From assembly GCA_030765065.1 (NCBI GenBank), contig CM060990.1, forward strand, positions 499,214,190 through 499,278,189: 64,000 bases of DNA, in the 5' to 3' direction. Each line of letters opens with the position of its first letter. The first letter of the stretch is position 1. This document shows positions 20,537 to 31,423 of this stretch, in pieces. The position numbers were made by a program, and so were the translations under genes. The stretch is from Deroplatys truncata (lineage: Eukaryota; Arthropoda; Insecta; Mantodea; Mantidae). A model generated the notes under the pieces. It searched no databases. It was not told where the DNA came from and saw nothing but the letters and a program-made list of their open reading frames with translations.

Positions 20537-20939
20537 TTATTGATGTATCTTCTGAAAAAACAGGGCACCCACCAGCACATGTTGGTCACTGTCTTCTTTT
20601 AACACGTTGAAGTTTCCTTGTCGTGTTACAAATTGATCCACACAGCGCCCGTTGGTTTTTACTTTTACCCTAGCTTCTTCTGCCATCGGATCCAATCTAG
20701 AAAGTGTAAAATATACATTAAATATATCTGTTTTTTGTATTTCGTGGTATTCAAAGTGTTTTCCCCACTTTGATTTCAACACTTTTAGTGTTTTTACATT
20801 GTGTGATGGAAGTAGATAAAATTTTAAATGTATCTAGAATTTGATATGAACCACAAGTGTTAACAACGAATTCGTGATTAATTGTTATTCTTGCCAAAAC
20901 ATTGTTTGCGAGATAGAGAGGCTCCGACGTGACAGACAT
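20537..20939 (-). pseudogene. Maverick-associated hypothetical protein (frameshifted)
   Basis: Two overlapping frames (20751-20939 and 20537-20782) look like one protein of about 135 codons broken by a frameshift near 20.77 kb: MSVTSEPLYLANNVLARITI at the start, then DIFNVYFTLSRLDP and ending LVGALFFQKIHQ. I do not recognise the family. The minus strand and position at the end of a minus-strand virus-like gene series suggest a Maverick gene. Confidence 0.45.
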
Positions 20940-21205
20940 AATGATAAGTGAACAATATTAAAAATGTACCTTGTTATTTATACGGTCTCTGTTTTTATCT
21001 CTGCGCATGTACTGCAAGAAACACATGTGCATTTAAGTTTATGTAATTTTAAAATACAAAAAGTGATACACGTAAATATTAACAATGTTAATGACATATA
21101 AGTTAACAATATACTATCGAGCTGCATGACTATAGTAATGATTTTTTTCATTGCTTACACACCTTTTTATTCTATTGTGATGAATACGTAGGCATCCTCT
21201 CCTTT

Positions 21206-21514
21206 TTAAACCATGCAGTACTCTTTTTTATATAATAATGTCAAACTTTCTTCTGAGAGTTCGTTGAATCTCGATGGCAGAAAAAAATCCCTTCCAATAA
21301 TTTTTATTATTGTTCTCTTTTCGTATTTGGTGTGAACGGAACGAGCCTCTTCAATTAAATAGTTTTTATTTTGTATTAATTCTCCTGCGGTTAGAGATTT
21401 TGATTCTTTACCTATTTCATTAAGTTCTCCCAGAATCTTGTTTTCTGCGGCGGCGGCGCCCATGACTTGATTCATTGTTGAAGAATGACGATGAGTTATG
21501 TTTTTCCATGCCAC
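21206..21514 (-). CDS. Maverick-associated hypothetical protein
   Basis: An open frame of about 100 codons; an internal Met (MNQVMGAAAAENKIL) is a likely start. It is helical and charged in the middle (LNEIGKESKSLTAGELI) with a C-terminal FLPSRFNELSEESL. No domain recognised. Low GC and minus strand, as the neighbouring capsid-module genes. Confidence 0.45.
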   Translation of the reverse strand: MAWKNITHRHSSTMNQVMGAAAAENKILGELNEIGKESKSLTAGELIQNKNYLIEEARSVHTKYEKRTIIKIIGRDFFLPSRFNELSEESLTLLYKKEYCMV

Positions 21515-21524
21515 TTTTATATGG

Positions 21525-22200
21525 TAGCATTACACGTGACTAGTTGTTTCAGCACGTTTTTCGTTACACGTGACTGTTTGTGAAGAAAGAAACGTATCTC
21601 GTGGTAGATTCTTGGTGTGACGCATATCATGTACTCGGTGAAGCGCGAGTAAGACATGTTACTCGTATCTTCTAACGATTCTGCTGTGTCTTTTAAGTAA
21701 TTGCAGTATGCCAGTTTAAGATTTTTTACTTCTTTAGATTCCTTTAATTTATGATAGAATAAATCTTTTACAACCGGATAAAGTTTGGATAAATTTGTCT
21801 ATTCTTCTTCAATTAATGATAGGGAAACCTGCTCATCCCCTTGATATTGTTTTAAAATCACATTTTGCATGCCAAATACGTATCTTATATCTAAGTGTAA
21901 TTCTTCTGTTAAATTGCATTTCCATTTAAAATTTTCTTTCTTGGAACCGGTATCAATACAATGTTATACAATATTATACAATGAATTAAATTTTTCCATT
22001 CGTTCAAGTCATAGCAATATGCCACGATGTTCACCACATTTGAAAATGGTAATGCGTAAATCGTATGGAAATTCTAGTGAAAATCCATATATAGAATGTT
22101 TTTGGCCATGATCTTGAAAGTAAATGTTGCTTTGGATTGCAATTAGTGATGAATCAGGCTTAGATGTGGATTTAATTTCATCTTCATCACTGCTTAACTT
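21525..22200 (-). pseudogene. Maverick-associated hypothetical protein (degraded)
   Basis: A minus-strand frame with one or more stops reads LHLDIRYVFGMQNVILKQY, then LYPVVKDLFYHKLKESKEV and SYSRFTEYMICVTPRIYHE before a stop near 21.53 kb. It is coding-like in composition but not recognised. Lies between a hypothetical gene and the tRNA gene. Confidence 0.4.
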
Positions 22201-22238
22201 CAGTTTTTTTTATATCTGTAGACCTGAAAGAATGAAAT

Positions 22239-22244
22239 AAAAAA
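22239..22244 (-). terminator. Pol III T-run after tRNA-Leu
   Basis: TTTTTT on the minus strand directly after the discriminator end of the tRNA. Confidence 0.7.
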
Positions 22245-22330
22245 TGTCAGATGCGGGATTTGAACCCACGCTCTCTTTAAAGAGAATCGTATCTTAAGTA
22301 CGACGCCTTAACCACTCGGCCAATCTGACA
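22245..22330 (-). tRNA. tRNA-Leu (anticodon UAA)
   Basis: An 86-base cloverleaf with a perfect 7-bp acceptor stem (TGTCAGA/TCTGACA), box A TGGCCGAGTGG, anticodon arm TCGTA-CTTAAGA-TACGA with anticodon TAA, a long variable arm closed by CTCTTTAAAGAG (class II, as for Leu), T arm GTGGG-TTCAAAT-CCCGC (box B GGTTCAAATCC), no intron and no encoded CCA. A T6 run follows at once on the minus strand and would end pol III transcription. It lies between two Maverick capsid-module genes on the same strand. Confidence 0.95.
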
Positions 22331-22429
22331 TTAATTTTTTAAGAATAATTCAATTGTATATACTTACATCTTTTTTACCACCTAGTCTAATATCCTGCTC
22401 TTGCCTCTAACGTTTGATTACTGAGGTGT

Positions 22430-23082
22430 GCATTCTAAAACAGATCATTAATATTCACATCGTAAATGGTAGATTTAAAATTGATTGGATCGTAGGGGAG
22501 ACGCGATTCGTTTGGTTTAGGATCGCATGGATAAGCGTCACGTCTATTAACTACGTGTGATTACCACATGGAAATATTAATAGCATTTCTTTGAGAACAA
22601 TTAAGAATAGATATTTTATGGCAAGGATGCATACAAGGATTTGCGTTAATTGTAGCAAACGCCTCTTGATAAGGCTCTATTTCATCTATATTTATTACGG
22701 TACGTCCAGTTAATGCTCAAAGAAATTTGGCTTTTTCTTCACCTTTTGTAAATACTACAGTAAATCTATCCACGCACCTCTTTAAGAAGGATGACAGTAA
22801 ATTGTATTTTACATCACCGTCTGCCCATTTTAATCCCTGTACTTTTGCAGTAATTCTGTCATTGGTCGCTTTAACCAATTCGTTTAATATGTTGCGTTCG
22901 TAAGGAGGAAGGAATATCCACGTCTGAACCTTATGATTTGAACCACATATAGAAAGTTCTTTAACTACGTATTTACGTTCATTGTCAAATAAAAAGTTAA
23001 AATATATAAATCCAGCACCCGTTGACATGTTTCTATAATGAAAAATGAAAAGAAAGTGAGTGTAAAGATACAATTTACTCAC
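22430..23082 (-). pseudogene. Maverick-associated hypothetical protein
   Basis: The open part (23082-22717) probably starts at the internal Met of MSTGAGFIYFNFLFD and includes KVQTWIFLPPYERNILNEL and DGDVKYNLLSSFLKRC. After a stop at about 22,717 the same coding character continues (IDEIEPYQEAFATINANP, then SRLPYDPINFKS). I do not recognise it. It follows the protease gene closely. Confidence 0.45.
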
Positions 23083-23585
23083 CTTTTATTGGTGTGCATA
23101 TTTGATACGAAACTCCTCCATTTTTGCAGGGTGTTTGAGAAGAGTATACAATCTTAGTGATTACATTGTCGTTATATTTAAAATCTTTAATTTTAAACTT
23201 TGAAATTTTTTTTTGGTAAGTTACAACATCGATGAAGAAGATATGCAACGACGTAATGTCCACAAGTTGAGCTATAAGAACTTTGCAATCGTCGTTTATT
23301 ATATTCCCAGCTTTTTCCACATATATGTATCAAAAAGTTTAAAATATTCGAATAAAGAAGAGCATGTCCGAAACTATCAAAATATTCTCATATACCAGAT
23401 TTAGATATAAAGATGCATATCCAATGTTGTCCTGGTTTGTTGCTAAGGTCAGTATTTATTACCATTGCAATGGGAAATTTAGATGTCTGTCTTTTAGGTA
23501 TTTGATCACGTGCAAATACTCCAATAAAGTACGGACGAGTGTGCGGATTATTGTATAAAAGTGGATGTATTTGATTAGTATCCAT
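23075..23585 (-). pseudogene. Adenain-like cysteine protease of the Maverick (PRO)
   Basis: It starts MDTNQIHPLL at 23,585, three bases after the capsid gene ends. The conserved FIGVFARDQIPK and the catalytic His context PGQHWICIF are present. A TGA (23390-23388) follows. The next stretch keeps FDSFG (the Asp-containing motif) and STCGHYVV (the catalytic Cys), and the C-terminal tail lies in a third frame. Adenovirus-type proteases process capsid proteins, and one is part of the standard Maverick/Polinton core. His and Cys are both visible but the gene is broken. Confidence 0.8.
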
Positions 23586-23587
23586 TA

Positions 23588-24877
23588 TGATATGTATATA
23601 GATCTATTCATGTCTATTTCTAAACGTTTTTGATATTCTGAGCAAACAAGCATAGTTACCGGTTCAGTTAAAGCGTTTTTGAAGGCTACATTTATGGAAA
23701 CATTTCCGTGCTGTAGGCCTGAAATATATGGCTCGTTAGCGCTCATATCTGCTGTTAAATCAAAAACTAATATAGTATATCATTTCGCAAAGTTATCTAG
23801 AGGAATGGAATGTTCTCGGTCATAGCAAAGAATGCCTAAACCATCTTTTAATGTCTGATAGCATCGTAAATATTTTCTTCCTTGAAATCCGGAATCAGTG
23901 GTTGCAAAGGTATTGGTTGTCCATTAATGAATAATTGAAAAAATTCATATTAAAATGTTTCAAGATCTATGGGTTTTCATCGAATGCACTGCTAAATGCT
24001 TTATTTGTAGTAAATGCTATTATGATTCTGCGTGGTACCTTAACTACAAAAATGTCGCTTATGCTCTTACTTATAGTTCCGTTTGGGATATTAAACGGCT
24101 TAAAATCCACTCCAATTAAGTGATACTTTGCATTACTTTTTGTCAGCGCCTCTTGATGGGCTAACAGAATAGTGGGCGATGGATATACACGCTTAAGAGA
24201 TAATTTAGCGGAAGTTATCAGAAGTTTTGCTTTTCCAATAAGGTGAAATTCCGGAGTTGAAGAAGTTAGCTTAATAGTCACGGATACGTTATTTAATAAA
24301 CATTTATCTTGATTACACATTTCACTGCATAAAGAACCCATCATTTCAAACTCCTTACTTTCCTTCGTAATATCGTATCTCCATTTTAAACCACAGCTTC
24401 CCTCTATATCGTCCATTTTATCAGGATCCTCTAATTTCCAAAGTGATGATTGAAGCCATATTTCCATAGCATCTATACAATAGTTTAACAAAGTTTCGAA
24501 ATATGATTTGTATGGATATCCCGGTTGAGGTTGAGATACTGTAACATTATTTAAAATAACCCCAATATGTTGAAAAAGAGAATTTAAAGAATTATTAACA
24601 ATCGTAGATTTTTCAGTAACAGGAATATCGATACCAGGTGGTGCAGGTGTGTGATATTTTTACCATCTCCTTTTACTATTTTACAACGTAAACGTAATAC
24701 CATGTATGAAAGATCCAAATAAGTATCTGCGTTTCCTGTGTAGTGAAATATTAACGGAGAATTATACGTTATAGCATTTTGCGTATCAAGTTCGATAATA
24801 TATGTATTGTCTACTCCAGTTTGTATCGGTTGATCGTCAAATATTTTAAACGCTGAATGTGTGTAAATATTCGACAT
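23588..24877 (-). pseudogene. Major capsid protein of the Maverick (double jelly-roll type)
   Basis: It starts MSNIYTHSAFKIFDDQP at 24,877. Segments follow with frameshifts: PLIFHYTGNADTYLDLS near the start, a middle open part (24491-23967) with LLNNVSVTIKL, LKRVYPSPTILLAHQEAL and ANAKYHLIG-like residues, and a C-terminus with VFDLTADMS and RLEIDMNRSIYIS ending at about 23,588. This matches the pattern of Polinton/adintovirus hexon-like proteins (often named F54H12.2-like in animal genomes). It is directly followed by PRO on the same strand. At least two frame breaks are present. Confidence 0.8.
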
Positions 24878-24959
24878 GGTATTAAGTAAGTATATCTGTT
24901 TTTCTTCTTTAATTACTTTTGTGGTGCGGCTTAACTGCAGAATGAACCAGTTTTCCTTT

Positions 24960-25200
24960 TTATGTGGTTTTATTCCAGCCTAGCATGGTATCTATAGATT
25001 TATCAGTATTTTTCTTTATGTTTTCAGTACTTTCTTTTAATTTTCACTAAGCGAGTTTTTGAATTGTTTTCTGCTTGTTACCACGTCGGTTAAAACATTT
25101 GCACCTACGTTAACAGCTTCCTTACCTACATGTTTGCAGCACTTTTAAAAATTGGAGATATGAACCTCCATAATCCCTTAAGTGCACTAAAAAGTCCGTA
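24960..25200 (-). pseudogene. Small basic Maverick virion-like protein
   Basis: The minus strand gives GKEAVNVGANVLTDVVTSRKQ, a pattern (GKEA..xGxNV..DV..G) that recurs in a short Maverick gene next to the capsid genes. Stops at both ends make it a remnant. Function is not established; a core-associated role is only an analogy. Confidence 0.45.
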
Positions 25201-25314
25201 AACCCTTTGAAAACGTTTTCCTCTATATAATACAACATATGGATTTTCCTCGACACCTCTTCCTGTTTGGTTTAAAAATATTTAGCAAGTTCGTGACGAT
25301 TTATCTCTTTTTTT

Positions 25315-25947
25315 TTAGTCCAAATGAAAGTACAACGGCTGAAGAAAATAGTCTACAAATGGTAAAAGTTCCCCTGTTCCCGTTCTTAAATCTATTTTTA
25401 TAATGTTAAAATCGTGTTGAAGTAAAGATACCCAATTTTGAGGAAAGAATGTTTTTTCCATTGCTAAATTTTTATTGTCGATATTTAGATCTACTGTTGT
25501 GCTTTCAATTATCTGAGCAAATGTATCGCTAACCATTTGAGGATGTACTAAGTTACAATAAACAAATATTTCGTAAGGAAATGTTAGGTATAGATTCATA
25601 GGATACGATGCACGTGTAGTTTTATCCACGTTGGTTCCAAAATTAAAACCTAGCTGTCTGCTTAAATTGGGTGACAAATACAAGTTACGAATGTAATGTT
25701 TATTCATCCTTGTTTCATCCAATTGAACTGTTGCTGATTCATCTGATTGAGTTACTTCTTGCTTTTTAGATTTCGAAGTTGAAGTATCTTGGACAGTGTC
25801 TCGCTTCTTTGGTTTCGAGTCTCCTTGCTCGTTGTCTCCTCGTTTCTTTGGTTTTGTATCTCCAATTGATTCGCTTTTATCTATTGCTTCGGAATTAATG
25901 CTTACAAATCCAGTATTTGAGTTGTATTTAAAAAAAGTTTTAACCAA
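25315..25947 (-). CDS. Penton-like minor capsid protein of the Maverick
   Basis: An open 210-codon frame starting MVKTFFKYNSNTGFVSINSE. The N-terminal third is a Lys/Glu/Asp repeat region (KPKKR repeated with GDN/GDS spacers). The C-terminal part has RQLGFN, SYPMNLYLTFPYEIFVYCNL and HPQMVSDTFAQII, the pattern of the Maverick minor capsid (LxYVY.D...PQ.VGD). By family it is a vertex (penton) protein. It appears unbroken, which is unusual in this element, but the C-terminus may be short. Confidence 0.65.
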   Translation of the reverse strand: MVKTFFKYNSNTGFVSINSEAIDKSESIGDTKPKKRGDNEQGDSKPKKRDTVQDTSTSKSKKQEVTQSDESATVQLDETRMNKHYIRNLYLSPNLSRQLGFNFGTNVDKTTRASYPMNLYLTFPYEIFVYCNLVHPQMVSDTFAQIIESTTVDLNIDNKNLAMEKTFFPQNWVSLLQHDFNIIKIDLRTGTGELLPFVDYFLQPLYFHLD

Positions 25948-26233
25948 TGCATTTTTTCTAATATGCGATTAATTTTATTTAAAAGCATTACATTATCAGT
26001 AATTGTAGATTCTCCTAAGTCTTAACGAAAACTGTACGTACTAATACCAGTTTTTGTTACGTGTATTCGATCTCATTTTAAAAAATGATCACTTTTTGTA
26101 ATATTAATAAACATTCCGGGATATCTTATTTTGGTTAGAGCAACTTCCCATTCTCCTAGCAACACCGTTCGCCGGGGATAGCATGTTGCATAAGTTCGAT
26201 GTAGTGTTATTTTTAAAGTGGTTCATGGATCCA

Positions 26234-27350
26234 TTACTGGTAAGTGTAATGGAAAATGTTCTCTTCGTATCTTTGCGCTATTATATCTGATTGTTTTATC
26301 CAGGAATTAAACCTTGCAGGATATCCTTTCCACTTAACTAGTACTTCTTTACTGCTTCCTTTACATCTTTCGTCTAACATTTTATCTATCTTAAAGATTG
26401 ATTGAGGTTGTACCTTTTGTATTTCTTCCGTGTAAAATATACCATCTAAATCTTCTCCAGATAAACCTAGCTTGTATACAACCGGCACGCCTTTTATTAT
26501 TTATCTAATTTTAAATATTTCGTCGGTTCAATTTTGTTCATAGCCTTTATCAAACTTCATTTTCAGTTTAGATATACGAACATGATCACCTGTTTTATAT
26601 TCTTGTGGTTTGAAAACGCTTTTTGTACGCAACTTATTTCCAAATAAATTCTCATAAACTAACATAATATAGTTTCTTTTACATCTATAGGTGCCATTTT
26701 TATTGATCTGTGATACGAACTATTATAAGATTTTAATAATTTAGGCAATACATCCGTATATTTGTAAGTATTTTTATTCGTAAACTATTTCCACATTTTT
26801 TCTTTTAGTGTTCTATTGAATATTTCTACTACGCTAGCGTTTACATTATTTTTCGTAGTATAGTGCATGATTTCACGATTTTTTAAAAAGGATTGAAATT
26901 GTTTATTAGTAAATTCTGTACCTTTATCCGCGTGTAAAATTTTTGGAGCACGTTTATGCTGTTTAAATATATAGTCAAAAGATTTAACAATTTCAGTCCC
27001 CGCTTTAGGTTTTAAAGGTAGTGCCCATGCATATTTAGAAAAGACATCGATAATAGTTAAAATATAAATATAATGTTTATTGTAGATTTTAATGCTATTC
27101 TACACATTTAAGTCGCTTTCCCACAAATCATCGATGTTGGTAACGTGATAATTTTTAGTAGCAAACCGTTTCCTTACGTAGTTATGAAAAGTGTAGCTGT
27201 CTTTTCCTTGTAAATATTTATTTACTTTTGCTTAGAAATTCCGGTAGCCTTGCGAAGTTTATTAATACTCCCAAGACCGGCATAATGATCAAGTTTAGAA
27301 TAGTATTTATTAAGTATTGTTTTATCTCTTTCGGTTAAAGCTTCTGCCAT
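26234..27350 (-). pseudogene. Maverick retroviral-type integrase with chromodomain
   Basis: It starts MAEALTERDKTILNKYYSK at 27,350. The rve core shows all three catalytic contexts on the minus strand: IIDVFSKYAW near 27.05 kb, HADKGTEF near 26.94 kb and VVEIFNRTLKEKMW near 26.81 kb. After DHVRISKLKMKFDKGYEQN the C-terminal chromodomain reads KIDKMLDERCKGSSKEVLVKW with GYPARFNSWI. Such integrases cut and join the element's ends and are a Maverick hallmark (F54H12.3-like). In-frame stops occur near 27.10, 26.79 and 26.51 kb. Confidence 0.88.
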
Positions 27351-27404
27351 TTTGATTTAGTAGAACGTAAGTTATAAGGTTTATATCTTATACCATGAAC
27401 AGGC

Positions 27405-27650
27405 TCAGTTTTTATTTTTTGTTGATTCTCTCTTTTTTATTTGCTGTTTGGTTCTATTTTTTGTAATTTTTGTTTTAAGTTGATTGGTTTCCCATTCGCT
27501 TTCGAAATTATCTTCTTCCTCTTCTTTTTTGTTCGATTCTTTCCATAACTCTTCTTGTGATTGTATGTAAGGCTTTCGAAGTTTTGACACAATATCGTGA
27601 TAATTTATTAATTTATATTTAAGCAATTTCCATTTTTCATCGGGCTTCAT
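27405..27650 (-). CDS. Maverick-associated coiled-coil hypothetical protein
   Basis: An open 81-codon frame, MKPDEKWKLLKYKLINYHDI, then an acidic stretch and a very Lys-rich C-terminus (RTKQQIKKRESTKNKN). The start resembles a small Maverick protein located next to the integrase in other elements. Likely truncated at the 3' end. Function unknown. Confidence 0.45.
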   Translation of the reverse strand: MKPDEKWKLLKYKLINYHDIVSKLRKPYIQSQEELWKESNKKEEEEDNFESEWETNQLKTKITKNRTKQQIKKRESTKNKN

Positions 27651-28139
27651 AGCTCGGTTTTGTATAGCTTAAATGACGCTAGATAAATTTTCTTAAGTTC
27701 TGTCAATTACATTAATGTTTTCAAACTTTCAGGTTGTGGGTAAAGTAACATGACTTGTTTTCAGTATTTCATGATTTTAAACAAACTTGGAAACAAGAGA
27801 ACTTCCTAGTGCACCTAATACTGGCACTATGAACGAAGGTAGAAATCCTCCTTTTTGTATAATTATGTTTTTTTTAAAAGAAGTTTTTTTATCTAGTAAC
27901 CTTCTCCACAATTTTTTATGCTTTTTAAGCGATTTTTACAGTTGTTAGAAATCGGTATCTTACCGTTACTAATTTTTAATACACATTCGGAAATAGCTTT
28001 TACTCGTTCTGGATTGGCCTCGCTTAAAATGTTTTACGTAACTTTGGTTTCGCTTTGATGAGAACTGCTAGATTACCGCACTGTTTTGCAACTGTGGGGG
28101 AGGATAATTTGCGAACTTTTTTAAAAACTTTTGAGATAA
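27651..28139. other. Maverick interval without a readable gene
   Basis: Coding-like, AT-rich scraps on the minus strand with many stops; no family recognised. Confidence 0.35.
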
Positions 28140-28922
28140 ATTAGGTGCCAATTTTCTTTTTAGAAATAAAACACAACACTTCGTCAGGTAATACTTCTAT
28201 TCTGTAACGAAATTTGTCAGAAGTTTGTTGTGTACAGTCTAACACTAGATATCCGTGTGGTTATTCGGTAAGCTTTTCAAATGCTTCTAACAAAAATTTC
28301 GAACTCCTCGGCTCAAGCTACTGAAATAATCTATATACTTGTAACTTATCTCTATTGTTTTAAACATCACAATATAATTTGAATTAAGCGACATAGTTAT
28401 ACTTTTTTACCTTGTGGAAAAATGTTTTGTAATATATAAATTACTCCAAAATTTTTATGATGTGAATCTTTGGTAAAAAAGTTCAAAGCGTTATTTGCTC
28501 CTTCATACATTAGATCGTCTATCACCGTTTTTCACCGATTTTAAATCTGGCACTCCTTCATGCATTCGTACATTAAACGTACAATTGTTAAATTCACGTT
28601 CAGTGTTAGGAGGAGGTGGATATTTGGAAGGATGACACCATAAGCATCTTTTTATAGGCTCGCTAAATGATTTATCAGCATTTTGTAATAAATTTCTAAC
28701 AAACGTAGATTTACCGCTACGCGAGGGATCTGCAACTTGCATCGTGCTAGGAAATTTAAACTTGGTTACTTTAGGATCCACTGTTTCCAAAGGTATTTCA
28801 TTTTCTAGGTCAACTAAATTAGAGGCGGATAAGTCCTTCATTTCCACTTCTTTACCAGCATTGACTATTTTAAATTTTTTGAAATTATCATCGACAACTT
28901 CTCCTTGAGAAAGATATTTCAT
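28140..28922 (-). pseudogene. Maverick packaging ATPase (FtsK/HerA-type), frameshifted
   Basis: Walker A region MQVADPSRSGKSTFVRNLL lies near 28.74-28.69 kb; the first glycine of the usual GPSGSGK is D. After a frameshift near 28.52 kb the minus strand carries the Walker B-like VIDDLMYEGANNAL and SHHKNFGVIYILQN, typical of Polinton ATPases that pump DNA into the capsid. Further frame breaks follow to about 28.14 kb. Its N-terminus is fused to the repeat region 28.82-29.14 kb. Confidence 0.78.
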
Positions 28923-29140
28923 TTCTGCGGTTTGACCTGTATTAACCTTTTAATTTTTTTTAAATAAATTCATCTACGATTTCTCCTTGAGATAGAGCTT
29001 TCATTTCTACGGTTTGTCCAGTATTAACCTTTTTAATTTTTTTTAAATTTTCATCTACAGCTTCTCGAGATATATCTTTCGTGTTGACATTAACCTTTTT
29101 AAGTTTTTTAAAATGTTCATCGACGGTTTCTTCTTTTTCT
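28820..29140 (-). repeat. Imperfect tandem repeats (about 90 bp) in the ATPase N-terminal region
   Basis: Three to four units recur. In the minus sense each codes a version of LSQGEVVDDNFKKFKIVNAG, with KKIKKVNTGQTVEMKALSQG and similar. Divergence and frameshifts grow upstream. The repeats would make a charged, repeated N-terminal extension. Confidence 0.75.
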
Positions 29141-29298
29141 TGAAGTGGGTTTTTACTTCTATTAAAATTTTTGTCAATCCAATTTTTTAAAAAAATTATC
29201 TGATTTATAAGGTTTATATCTTTGTTTTGGTATTCTTTTTGACGTTTCTAATTTAGGATTACGCAGCTGATAAGTTATATCGAATTCTAAATTTGGTG

Positions 29299-29586
29299 TT
29301 ACAACAAATTTTCTTTGTTTAATTTATATATCTTGTTTTGTTTATTATCAAAAAGTGCGTTAAAGTTTCTTTTTAAATCTTTTCTATGCATTGGTACACT
29401 GCTATCTTGAGAACCTGAATAAAAAAGAACGTTAATCAAATCGGATGTATGTGGTTTAAACAGTTTAGAGCCTGAAATTTGATCTCCATCACTTCTTCGA
29501 ATTTTGCTTGTTTTGTTTAATATTGATAATTTAGGAACTTTATTAAAAAGAATATTTCGAATCCATATTACGTTTACTTGGTTCAT
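29299..29586 (-). CDS. Maverick-associated hypothetical protein
   Basis: An open 95-codon frame starting MNQVNVIWIRNILFNKVPKL and ending NKIYKLNKENLL, unrecognised. HTSDLINVLFYSGSQDSSVP in the middle and RKDLKRNFNALF look like a globular domain. Same strand as the ATPase. Confidence 0.4.
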   Translation of the reverse strand: MNQVNVIWIRNILFNKVPKLSILNKTSKIRRSDGDQISGSKLFKPHTSDLINVLFYSGSQDSSVPMHRKDLKRNFNALFDNKQNKIYKLNKENLL

Positions 29587-29912
29587 TTAAAAAAGCTAAA
29601 TTAGGAACTTTTTAAAAAATGAGATTTCTTGATCGGATTTGCGCTTAGAAGGTAAACGTAGAGGTTCTACGTTAGATAAACTGTCTAAGGTATAACTGGC
29701 CCAAAACATCTGGAATCGTGACCTTGATTGCCTCCCCAGCTGTCGAGCCTAGGAATGGTTTATGTTTAGCTTAATCAACGAAAGCGATATAATACCTTTG
29801 CTTACTCACAGTGCGTAACACATACAGTCTGCATAGAAAATGTCCGCATCTTGTAATTTCAAAGACATCAGTACGTAAATAGTGCTTATTTTATATTTGT
29901 GATATTTATAAC

Positions 29913-31423
29913 CATGGCTCCTACGTTTTCAAAGTTAAATGGTACGGTATTACGTATTCAAAGCAGGGAAATAATTGCAAATGTCCTCGACTTCATGAAG
30001 CAAGAAGCAGAGATGAAGGAAGAAAATATATGTTTACCCGAGTTCCACAAAAGACTAAGAGAGTGAAAGAAAGAGTAGCCAAAGCAACTGTTGTTTCACT
30101 GAGTTACGTTTCCAGATTTCTCAAAGATAAGAAAAACCATATGGATGAAAGAGTACCATTTGACACACCTGTGAAGAAACATAAGGTCCCTAAACGTATT
30201 ACAGAAATACACGATTTAGACAAATGCGTCATTCGGTGCAGGATTCACAATTTCTATGTGGAAGAAAAAACTGTGCCAACAATAAGCATATTGCTCATCA
30301 ATCAGAAAGATGTCATAAATGTTCAAGGTGGTGCTACAAGTCTCAAATCCCGGCTATGGCACTGAATTTTGCAGTCTGATACTAACTTTCCAAATGACTA
30401 TAATTTTATATGTACTTATATCAGCATAAATTTTCAAGATGCTGCTAAAAATCTCAGAAAAATTATAAAAGATTTAGGGTTTAAGTGGAAGAAAACGAAA
30501 CCAAATAGAGTTCTAATAGAAAAGCGCGACATACATCTCAGCTGGAAGAGTACCTTACTCAGAGGTACAAATTAGAGGGTTAAACTATAGTGTATGAAGA
30601 TGAGTCGTACATACACAGCAGTCATGCATCTAAAAGTTGAAGTGACGATAGAGAATTAGGTTTTCAGGTACCTGTTGCCAAAGGGTAAATACTTATTATC
30701 GTTCATGCTGTTCGTTCCAAATGCCTTTCCTTTACAAGTCGCAACAAAAAACAGGAGATTTTCATCAAGAAATGAATACAGAAAATTACATGAAGTGAAT
30801 AAACACCATGTTGATATCTAATATGCCTGCTGGGTCCATTCTTGTTATCGACAATGCTTCACAATGTGGCAACACTCAAATTGACAAACGACCTACTTCA
30901 AATTCCTTGAAAGAAGAAATAAAAACCTGGTTGCTTAGGCATATTATAGCTTTTGATGAAAGCATGAGTAAAACAAATATAACTTAGTTAAAGCCAACAA
31001 ATCCCTTCAGAAGTCATAACTCATAATACTTGGCCAGATATTAATACAACATCGCCATAATGTACTTAGACTGCCACTGTATCACCCAGATCTAAACCCA
31101 ATCGAATTAATCTGGGCTGATGTCAAAAACTGGGTGGCCTGCAGAAATATCACTTTTAAACTAAACGATGTGGAGCAGTTATGTCGCCAGCGATTTGCAG
31201 AAATTGGAAGGCCAGAATGGGAAAATGTATATCGACATGTTGAATAAATTGAAAACCATTATTTCAAAAAATACGGAATTGCAGAAAATCAATTAGAAAA
31301 AATTCTCATCCAGGATAATGGTGCAGAAAGTAGCGACAGCAGTGATGGCGGCAATGATGTGAGTGATTCCGCAGAAGAGGAAGGGCTGTCAGGTGTGGAA
31401 GAACTGGAGGCAGATGGTTGACA
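29913..31423 (+). pseudogene. DDE transposase relic (Tc1/mariner superfamily)
   Basis: It starts MAPTFSKLNGTVLRIQSRE. After a frameshift near 30.05 kb come RVAKATVVSLSYVSRFLKD (helix-turn-helix) and KKHKVPKRITEIHDLDK, then GFKWKKTKPNRVLIEKRDI. The second catalytic Asp context is ILVIDNAS near 30.85 kb. The third, YHPDLNPIELIW, lies near 31.11 kb after another frame change. The protein ends in an acidic Asp/Ser-rich tail. The intact family has a DDE nuclease that moves the element by cut and paste. This copy has stops and frameshifts, and the first catalytic Asp was not located with confidence. Confidence 0.75.
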
